Shown in pieces: positions 57,001 through 64,000 of a stretch of DNA of 64,000 nt. The position numbers and the translations under genes were made by a program. The stretch spans positions 150,001 to 214,000 of the forward strand of contig CAMXCT020003724.1 in assembly GCA_947184155.2 (NCBI GenBank), given 5' to 3'. The first letter of the stretch is position 1, and every line of letters begins with the position of its first letter. The notes below the pieces were generated by a model. It did not search any database. It saw only the letters and a program-made list of their open reading frames with translations, and was not told where the DNA came from. The stretch is from Cladocopium goreaui (taxonomy: Eukaryota > Sar > Dinophyceae > Suessiales > Symbiodiniaceae).

Positions 57001-58677
57001 GTTTAATGGAGTTTAATGGGATTTAATTGGATTTGATGGGATTTAGGGGAGTTTACTGGGAGTTTAATTGAGTTTAATGCGAATCAATGGGATTTGACGG
57101 GATTCCGTGTGGGAGGACATCTGTGATCCTTTACATCATGAGTCAATTGAAGATTTGATGCTTTACCATAAAAATCACAAAAAACACTTTACTAGGAAAA
57201 AAATGGATTTGGCCAACATAGGTGAGGATTTGTTTTGCAAAAAGAAGAAGGTGTTTGAACCTGCAAAGAGCAAAGATGTCACTAGCAAAAATTTGGGTGG
57301 TTCACCAACCAAAACATAGGTCAAGCATGGCACAAACATTGCGCATCATCCCACGCCATGCTGGGAGGTTCAGCACCTGATGTTCGGTGCTCAGTGCGAT
57401 GTTGTGGAAATGGCCGCAGGCTATGGTCTCAATCTCCACTCCCTTCGCATGCGAGGATGGAATGGGGATGGAAAGGAGCTTTGGTGAAGTGGAAACCACT
57501 ACCCAGCAGTAACAAGCATCAATAAAGCCCATCGAAATGATGGAAGGGAACAAATGAAAGTTGCTGTTGCCCCTCAGCTGTCCTTTACCCAACTTCAAAC
57601 AACTAATTCGAAGTGGAACTGCCGAGTCCTACAGTAGTTCCACCTTTCCTGTCCCTACTTGTCATCTCTTACGACTGACAATCGCCAATTTAATGGCCCT
57701 CACCGATCAGTAAAATACAATACAATATAATATAATATCATATTATATTATATAGTATAATACAATATAATACAATATAATACAATATAATACAATATAA
57801 TACAATATAATACAATATAATACAATATAATACAATATAATACAATATAATACAATATAATACAATACAATATACTAAAATATAAGATAATATATCAAAA
57901 TGTTTCAAAAAAGAAAAAACACCTCATGGATACCCTCTGATCATCAAACGTCGCTGGAAAATCGGCGCCTCGACCTTGATGGGTCTCACATCGGCATTCT
58001 CCACACCCTGCGGTTGATCCGGTGGCTAAATTTTATAGTAAGTTTACCAGAGGCTGCTATGAAATTTATACTATAAACATCTATAAACCATGAAAAAATC
58101 TAGGTGGATTTCATTGTTGCACTAACACTACATGAACATGTCTGTATCTATGTACTTGTTTGTTTTAGCTTCCTGGACAGCTGAGAGCCTTTCCTGCCAT
58201 CACGGCTTGACCAATTATCAGGTGAAATCTCCATCTTGGTCAAGACATCTTAAGAGCCATTTTTCAGCATCAACCATGAAGCTATTCAGCTAAGTTGTGG
58301 TGGTTAAAACATGGGAAATCAACCAGTAAACAATCAAACCATGGCAAACACATCAGTTTTTCAAAAAGGTCAGTTCTGGTCGTCCCAGTCATCTCAGGGA
58401 CTCCTTACACAGGTCATCCCACCAAAATCAGCGATATCAGCTCCGTTGAGTTCCATGATTTACCTATGATATTCATGGTGATATTCCACGGCGTCAAAAT
58501 CCATGAGAAATCACGTCGCTTAGCGGCTAGTTACTACCAATCCCATATTTTCCCATGTTACCCCGAGATAAACCCTAAAATGCCCTCCAAAATAAAGAAG
58601 GAATCCAAACCGCCTCTGGCCCTGTATGGCTCGGACGTCCAAGTTCACCATGGGTCGCACGGCCGAAGGAATACCAC
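52265..58677 (-). CDS. RCC1-repeat protein (multi-exon gene, partial model)
   Basis: Beta-propeller protein of the RCC1 (regulator of chromosome condensation) superfamily, built from repeats of about 50 residues with W-G, G-x-L-G and C-G-x-x-H signatures. Reading right to left, seven short exons yield [103 protein letters not shown] and [34 protein letters not shown] directly followed by [13 protein letters not shown] is the textbook join between two RCC1 blades, and most exon phases agree. Introns are 0.5 to 2.5 kb. Biological role is open: RCC1 repeats occur in Ran exchange factors, HERC-type ubiquitin ligases and many dinoflagellate proteins with ubiquitin-like N-termini. Start and stop are not located, and at least two exons are missing. 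Confidence 0.8.
52388..52422. repeat. CTAT microsatellite
   Basis: About eight CTAT units followed by TATATA. Confidence 0.85.
52977..53090. mobile_element. Family B element, one-ended
   Basis: TACCCTCTGGTAAACTAACA at the left and GGCCATTTTCCATAGCTATG at the right without the TTTACCAGAGGGTA terminus. Confidence 0.65.
53480..53800. repeat. TATA / GTAT compound microsatellite
   Basis: TATATAGAG units, a central GTAT run of about 65 bp and TATATGTA units. Frames reading YIHTYIHT on the minus strand are artefacts. Confidence 0.88.
53966..54033. repeat. TAGA tetranucleotide run
   Basis: About sixteen TAGA units, two changed to TAGG. Confidence 0.9.
54809..54868 (-). CDS. RCC1 gene exon 6: FCAGRNHSA
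   Basis: TCCAG acceptor, exactly twenty codons [22 protein letters not shown] donor (GCCTTT). C-A-G-R-N-H-S-A corresponds to the conserved C-G-x-x-H-S-A of an RCC1 blade. Confidence 0.8.
55308..55431. mobile_element. Family B element, GGTTAT subfamily, eroded
   Basis: TATCCTCTGATTAACATAGC at the left and AACAAATAACCAGATGGTA at the right. Confidence 0.65.
55651..55717 (-). CDS. RCC1 gene exon 5
   Basis: CGAG acceptor, one base, then [20 protein letters not shown] plus TA, phase 0 end at GTTGAT. L-G-x-x-x-D-G-K-T-P is the usual blade start after G-Q. Confidence 0.7.
56390..56506. mobile_element. Family B inverted-repeat element
   Basis: TACCCTCTGGTAATTTGCTA at the left and AACGTTTACCAGGCCAGGTA at the right, in an intron of the RCC1 gene. 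Confidence 0.8.
56792..56863 (-). CDS. RCC1 gene exon 4: [13 protein letters not shown]
   Basis: CTGCAG acceptor, phase 0, [20 protein letters not shown] followed by CEVE; donor GC (or GT two codons earlier). V-x-x-W-G-x-N-x-x-G-Q-L-G is the defining RCC1 motif. Confidence 0.92.
56890..57100. repeat. GGAGTTTAATGG imperfect repeat
   Basis: Variants of TGGAGTTTAATGGGATTTGA recur for about 200 bp next to the exon; similar in style to the repeat at 45705-45858. Confidence 0.75.
57377..57442 (-). CDS. RCC1 gene exon 3: [10 protein letters not shown]
   Basis: GCGAAG acceptor, exactly twenty-two codons [20 protein letters not shown] plus HQ, GTGCTG donor. I-A-C-G-x-x-H-x-x-A-L is the conserved blade end. 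Confidence 0.92.
57721..57885. repeat. TACAATATAA 10-bp tandem array
   Basis: About twelve near-identical decamers from 57761, with looser TA-rich units before them. Confidence 0.93.
57969..58007 (-). CDS. RCC1 gene exon 2
   Basis: AG|GGT, thirteen codons [15 protein letters not shown] donor (GCGCCG). It joins in phase to [10 protein letters not shown]. Confidence 0.7.
58621..58677 (-). CDS. RCC1 gene exon 1 (most upstream seen)
   Basis: TGCAG acceptor, two bases then [18 protein letters not shown] plus one base, GC donor (GCCAGA). [13 protein letters not shown] resembles the middle of an RCC1 blade, but the following C-G exon was not found. Confidence 0.6.
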
Positions 58678-58779
58678 CTGCACGGGCGTGGCAAGCACCG
58701 GGCCCATGGCAAGGCCAGATTGGAGTGAAATCGTTACAGTACCCTGGTAGTAATCAAACATGGCTAGCTGGGACATCAT

Positions 58780-58810
58780 CATCACCATCATCATCATCAT
58801 CATCATCATG
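58780..58810. repeat. CAT trinucleotide run
   Basis: About ten CAT units. Confidence 0.85.
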
Positions 58811-58924
58811 AACCTATAATTTATTAAATGGGCCATGATGCCATGGGAAAGTCATCGAACTATTGCGGCGGAATTTTCCGGCACGCCATGTTTGGATTTG
58901 AATCTCTAGTTTCTCGCTGTTACA

Positions 58925-58982
58925 TATTATATATATACATATACATATACATATACATACACATATATATATATATATGTGT
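58925..58982. repeat. TACATA/TA microsatellite
   Basis: ATACATATACATATAC followed by TATATA. Confidence 0.7.
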
Positions 58983-59345
58983 GTAGTCACCAAAGATTGA
59001 AGACTTTCTCAAACGTGGGTTCAGATGCAACACAAAAATCAGGGATTCAAGCAAGAAATTGAGATTGTTCCAACAAAAATGTGGATTAGTGGACGGAAAC
59101 GGACATGTACCAACGAAGACAAATGGTGGTAGAGCCAAATAAACACTTCCAAGGGGGTTCAACATGTTCAATTTCGCCGGGTTTTATGATATGGATACAA
59201 TGATGAAATCATTGAAACCTGGCAACAGGCCTGGCAACATTTGGAAATATGAAACACCAAAAGCTCCGAAGAAAACGGTGATCTGATCAACGGTGGTGAG
59301 TGAAAATACCACCAAGTTTCGAGGCGAAACTCTACTCGTTTATAC

Positions 59346-59383
59346 CATGCCTCAGCAATCTGTGACGTTTCCTCCAAGAGGGC
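59346..59383 (-). CDS. Candidate exon, unknown protein
   Basis: AAAG acceptor, then ALLEETSQIAEA, GTATAA donor. Short, and only weakly distinguished from chance. Confidence 0.25.
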
Positions 59384-59398
59384 CTTTGAAATAAAATT

Positions 59399-59475
59399 CT
59401 GGTTGGCGCTTTCAAAACGAGATAGCAGTCAATTGGAGAGATGGAAAACACCAAAAAATTGAAGCCACCAACCAG
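59399..59475. mobile_element. Family A element, diverged
   Basis: CTGGTTGGCGCTTTC at the left and GAAGCCACCAACCAG at the right; the interior is shorter (77 bp) and diverged from the family. Confidence 0.6.
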
Positions 59476-59479
59476 TTCT

Positions 59480-60300
59480 TTGGATTGTAGCCAATTTATA
59501 TCTCAATAATTCTTGATAAAATAACCCAATGTTCTGTTTTTGTTCACCGTTGCTTAAACCACAGACTCCGACAGTGTCACAGCCACACAGGTCTCATTTT
59601 CACCTGCTGAATACACAATTCATATATAATCCTGACGCGAAAATTGAAATAATTCCACCGGAGAAATTCCAAATCAATTGATAGTTACCTGGGATATATT
59701 TTAATATGAAACTATAATATGCTATATTTTACATTTAAAGTATTGAATAGTAATGAAAGCGGCAGGCAAGCTGGTTTTCATTTGACACACAATCCCAAAA
59801 ACATTGATGAACATATCAAAAAACAAGTTCCTAGAATCTTCCTAGGAAGGCCTCTTAAAGAATAGGAGACCGTTAAACAACAGTATACATCTTAAAAACT
59901 GAATCTGTTTTTTTTTGCCGGCCAAACTGTCCCTTAAAAAATACAGTTTTTTAAAGACATCATGTCCTCAAGTCTTTAGGCTAAATTCCCAGGAGGATAA
60001 TGAAAATATCATTAAACATTATCTCTCTCCTTTCATTATTTTTTTTGTCCAATCGACCAGGTCTGATTGAGGAATTGACATGGTTTCCTAAAGATGATGT
60101 TCCACCATTGCTTGGCATATCTAAGCACATGCTATGGCAAGAGAAACTCTCTGATGACCCTACAGACTTGGTTTAGGCGCGAAAAGTAAGGGAACCTCCA
60201 TATTTGGATGGTATAAAATATGTTTCCCCTGCCATTTTTCCCATTTTTTCCCCTTAACCAGCCTACTTTAAACTGCTCAGCTGCACCTGTTGTTCCCCCT
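59480..60300. other. No gene seen
   Basis: AT-rich sequence with poly-T runs and no exon-like island, repeat or inverted element that I can support. Confidence 0.45.
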
Positions 60301-60302
60301 CT

Positions 60303-60372
60303 GAGCTCCGAACCCGGGACCGCTCATGGGGAGCGCCGGGCCGCAGTCGGGCTAGGCTACTGACATGGCCAC
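60303..60372 (-). other. tRNA-like / SINE-like fragment
   Basis: On the minus strand TAGCCTAGCCCG resembles an A box (TRGCNNAGYNGG) and GGTTCGGAGCT, 45 bases on, resembles a B box (GGTTCGANNCC), the same spacing as in tRNA. Between them CGCTC and GAGCG form an anticodon-arm-like stem. The acceptor and D stems do not pair, so it is not a functional tRNA; a tRNA-derived SINE head is possible. Confidence 0.3.
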
Positions 60373-60790
60373 AGTTTTCTTCCCGCTAGGTGTTCTCGAA
60401 AGACTTGGCATGGTCATTGATATGTCATGGAATGTCATTGTGTACTTGAATTTCAGAGGTGAAACAGGAAATGGAAACAGTAGCAAAAAAAGTACCATAG
60501 AAATCAATTAGGCAAAAAAAACACAGATGGCGATGGCCACGAAACCAATCGGATGTTTCGGCTCTCGCTGATGTCAACATGGTAGGGGCTGCTTGAGCCT
60601 TGGCACCCAACAGACTGAATAGACGCCATCCACTTGACCTGGCTGACTGTGAAGCCAACCGTGGACAACGACGAAGGGGATAGAAAATCATGGTTAGTAC
60701 ACCTATTTTTACGTTCGCAGCTGCTTATAGCAGTTCTAATAAATACCCTTATCAATCACTGACTGAGTAGTAGTTGTAGACAATGACGCT

Positions 60791-60857
60791 GCCCGCACTT
60801 GCCCGCACTTGCCCGCACTTGCCCGCACTTGCCCGCACTTGCCCGCACTTGCCCGCA
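60791..60857. repeat. GCCCGCACTT 10-bp tandem repeat
   Basis: Six full decamers plus a partial one, identical to each other, immediately 3' (minus strand) of the retrotransposon remnant. Confidence 0.95.
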
Positions 60858-63504
60858 GCCGCAGCGCAGGCCAGAGGCGATCGCCAAAATGGTGGTGGAT
60901 CTAGTCCGCATCGTGGCGCTGCTGCAACACATCAGCACGTGTAGCTGCAGCAAACCTTGGTAATTTGTTGTCATGGTCCACCTTAGTAGGGTCAGTAGTG
61001 GGCCACGCAAGTCTTTCCTGCAACACATCGTGGGGTCCCAATAGTAGAATCACGGTGTGGGTTCTGAGTACATTCCCAAAGCATGTGATGTACAGTGGCA
61101 CAAACATGTTGGCAATAAGGGCATGTTTCTTCAGCACCTCCCATGGCATTCCGACATTGAGGTGAAATGAAAGCACCAGTTACAACAGCCAGTTCGTGAC
61201 TGTTGAGTTTTTTCCTGCGCAGAATATTAATGCGGGACAGGTCACATGGAATGTCTGCAGAAACCGTTGAGTCGCGTCGGTCAAGTGATTCGCCAAGCAT
61301 CTCTGAGCCTATGTGACAACACTTCGGTCGCCTTTTCAGGCAGCGTGGTTGGTTGAATCTGAATAGTTTCAAGCATCGGGTGCGTCCAGGTCCAACTACC
61401 AGCCTCAGCGAACCCAAGTTCTTGCATGCCTTTTCTAAAGCTACCCGTCCAGCCACTCATCTTTGGCGGCCAGTTCTGCAACTGCATCTGTGTTTTGTGA
61501 ATCTAGCGGGTGAGGACCCGGAGAGTCGTGACCGTGGCAGCAAAACCTAAGTCCCACCAATGGCCAGAAAAGATTTGGAGTAAAGGCACGGCTGACTGCT
61601 TTGGCCACTGATGCAGCGCTTTTGCTCCCTGAAAGAAAGCGCTGCTTTCAGCATGAGTGGGTCTTCGAAACAGCCATCCCCAACTTGCCTTTGCTGGGGC
61701 ACAAACCCTGGCAACTGCAGCTTTACGTGTCCTGGAACCTGGGAGGCACCTACATTTTCGAAGAACTTCTTTGGCCTCAGTGAGTCTTTTCAGTTCTCTG
61801 TCTTTGGCTTTTCTTTGGGTCACTCCCATGAACTGGAATCCCAACAAGGTGATGGAAGTGGAAACAGTTTCCTGAGGACAGCCGGCATCCTCGAGAGATC
61901 GGCAACCTTGAACGTTGCGGTGGTAATATTGCTCTTTGGTGGGGTTTTCTTGAAGACCAACCTTATTGCTCCAAACATGCCATTTATTTCGAACTTGCCA
62001 TATTTCAGTCGCAGTGGAACAAGTGAAAGAACGATCATCGGCATATAAAGCTTGAACGCAACTAGGGTATTTTCTCTGAATGTGATTGGCTATGGGAGCA
62101 AGCAAAGCACACATGCCTAACATGCTAAAGCAGTCACCTTGCGGCAGGGAGCGCTTGACAACATGGTTGTTTGGGAAAAGATCGTCATGGAGCTGAAGAA
62201 AACGGATTTGTTCGCTCCACATGCTTAACAACATGCGTGCAGCTTTGCGCGGCATACCTTGGTGGACAAAGAGTTTGCAGATTATCTCAGGGTCAGAATA
62301 ATCAAAAGCTTTTGTCAGGTCAAGTGTGCCAACCGGCCAGCTATGCATGTCTTTGAGGAGTATGTGAGAGATAGCATCCTCAACACCTTTTTGGGGAATT
62401 CCCCCAAACACGAATTCGGGGGTGGAGGTGTGGATCCATTCCTGAACCTCAGTTTGTTTGAATCTGGCTCGGCTGCAGATTCGCCAGATTATCGACATCA
62501 CAGCTATGGGACGCATGTTGTCCGCCAGCATGCTGCCGTCAGCTTCAGGTGGTTTCCCTTTCGGGATATGCACTTGACGAACACATCGCCATATGGTAGG
62601 AATGTTTCCGAGCTCTTCACAATGATCATAGACCCCTGACATGACCTGCCACATTTCGTCACTGAACAAACTGAGTTCCTCAGCTCTCCAGCCGTCGAGC
62701 CCCGGCGCACTGCCGCGGCTACACTTGGTGGCAGAACGGAGCTGTTCCGGTGTGAGGCTGGGTGGAGTGACTGGGAACAGAGTCTTTGGTTTTCTTAACC
62801 GCATTGCACATGGGAACAGGTTTTTGTCGCAGCCACCTGTATGCAGCCTTGTCATGTTCCATGTTGTTTCTCCATCGTTGAAGTCTGGTGTAGTCATCTT
62901 CATGATTGAAACGTTCCAAAAGCGTTTCAAGATGCCGAAGGTTTCTTTGTATACCCCAATCAGGGTTGTACATAGAACACCGTCGGATTTTATTCCAGAG
63001 AACTCAGCTTTCAGTGATATTTTGCATGTCTTGATCCTAGATTCGCTGGGCTTCCCGCAACCTTCCAATCAATCTGCGCAGAACTCTTTGGCGGTGGGTA
63101 GCCATAGCTCCAGCAGGATGTCGTTTCATGTGTTCTTTCTGTTTGAGAGAGACCTCAGTGGCCTTTCCTTTCCTCAGTAAGGCAGGAGACACGCGCTGCA
63201 GCATGTCAGGGGCAGCAGCCCTGACTGCACAAACAAGGGCTTGAAAAAAAGTTTGCGAAAGCATCTGCCAGTCCTGATCAACATTGACTGACCATCGCCC
63301 TGGAAGTTGTGTGGAAAACTGCGGCCAGAGCTGAGCCAATTTGATTTGGATTCTTTCAGCAACTTCCGGGTCCTTCGGGAGGATTCTTGGAATGTTGGCT
63401 TGTTGGAAACCTAAAACAGGTTCGGTAGACAAATCGAAACAAGTTTTGACAATTTTGTGGTCCCCCTGAGATGACCCGCAACGGGAAGCAATGGCAGCTG
63501 ACAA
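60858..63504 (-). pseudogene. Broken non-LTR retrotransposon with reverse transcriptase
   Basis: LINE-type element of the kind abundant in dinoflagellates. The largest open frame (61503-63068) contains reverse-transcriptase landmarks: APGLDGW (about residues 121-127), RPIAVMS (186-192), the catalytic DLTKAFDYSD (250-259), SLPQGD (307-312) and LYADD (341-345), followed by a thumb-like region. Its first ~93 residues are out of register: the true pre-RT reading (NLRHLETLLERF...DKAAYRWLRQ) is in another frame that switches near 62790. Further upstream, 63037-63504 is in that same frame but is separated from it by two in-frame stops between 63039 and 62985. Downstream, 60992-61456 in the third frame carries CPYCQHVCATVHHMLWEC, a C-terminal zinc-knuckle typical of these elements. 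No endonuclease domain is seen before 63504. With at least two frameshifts and several stops it cannot encode a working enzyme as it stands. Confidence 0.88.
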
Positions 63505-63509
63505 TTGAT

Positions 63510-64000
63510 GTGCCTCGCAGCGGGCGGCAGATTGCAGATGCGCTGAGCGAATATGGCTCCGTGGATGCGGAAGCTGGTTTTAAACTTTTGACGGAAGTAA
63601 GTGCAACTACTTTCGGTATCCACTCCTACGGTTCTGGTTCTGACCCCTCAAAACGTAAATTCCCTGGGATCCTCAATGTGATTTTGGATTTGGTCGCTAG
63701 GTGTCACCTTGGGAAGTTTGGATTTTACCCTCTGAATTTTGTTTCCCCCAAAATGTGAAATTTTGGTCAGGAATGGTGGAAGATTGGGTTTCGCCCCTGG
63801 GAATCTTTTCCCCTCGAAATGTGGAATTTTGAGATGGGATGGTTTGATGAAAAATTTGATTGGTCACCCTTTCTTATCTGGATTTGTTTGGGCACCATCA
63901 TGTTAGCGAGGTCATGTGAGCTTAACTGTCGGCTCTGCAGAGCTTTCACACATTGCGGGCAGTATGAAGCGTTCTGGCAGGCTTCAGAGTCTTTCCGGCC
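63510..64000. other. Flank of the retrotransposon, no domain recognised
   Basis: Possibly the eroded 5' part of the element or host DNA; repeated phrases around TTCCCCxxAAATGTGxAATTTT (63745-63835) suggest a small internal duplication. Nothing further is supportable. Confidence 0.35.

Noticed and set aside
60303..60372. A functional tRNA gene
   Set aside because: A and B boxes are spaced correctly, but acceptor, D and T stems do not pair.

Overview
The window looks like nuclear DNA of a dinoflagellate, probably a symbiodinialean/suessialean relative. Four observations support this. Recognisable protein domains are split into very short exons (26 to 111 bp) separated by introns of hundreds to thousands of bases. 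Many introns begin with GC, and a few apparently with GA, instead of GT, while all end in AG, often AG|G. Every exon I can support lies on the minus strand, as expected for a unidirectional gene array. A reverse transcriptase of the type common in dinoflagellate genomes sits at the right end. The rest is microsatellite, minisatellite and small inverted-repeat elements. Long open frames inside simple repeats are artefacts, whereas the real genes show only as tiny in-phase exons.

Layout, left to right. 1-1.6 kb: CAA/CAG-type low-complexity DNA. 1.6-2.5 kb: one or two candidate minus-strand exons. 2.6-5.7 kb: a 3-kb compound tandem array that steps through 17-, 9-, 4-, 9- and 10-bp motifs. 6-11.8 kb: scattered candidate exons and an unexplained, more GC-rich block at about 9.96-11.17 kb. 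12.1-28.6 kb: the best-supported gene, a minus-strand voltage-gated cation channel with a C-terminal EF-hand, rebuilt from sixteen exons whose phases agree at nearly every junction. 29.3-32.4 kb: a satellite with a unit of about 195 bp and few stop codons. 32.5-41 kb: several short candidate exons of unknown function. 42.0-43.6 kb: two exons forming the second half of a ubiquitin-like domain, apparently joined across a GA-AG intron. 43.2-44.7 kb: a decamer array, GGGGT tracts and two kinds of ~135-bp duplication. 44.9-50.3 kb: more short exons, including a helical, possibly EF-hand-like pair. 52.3-58.7 kb: a minus-strand RCC1-repeat gene in seven visible exons. 60.7-63.5 kb: a broken non-LTR retrotransposon on the minus strand that ends next to a decamer tandem tail.

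The introns and intergenic DNA carry at least three families of ~100-130-bp inverted-repeat elements with TA ends (MITE-like). About 30 copies were located by eye, several inside introns of the channel and RCC1 genes. The channel, ubiquitin-like and RCC1 exons may belong to three or more adjacent co-oriented genes; gene starts, stops and the boundaries between genes cannot be fixed from this sequence alone. I see no prokaryotic-type operon, CRISPR, rRNA gene or intact tRNA. Splice sites were chosen by eye from phase agreement and family resemblance, so exon ends may be off by a few bases.
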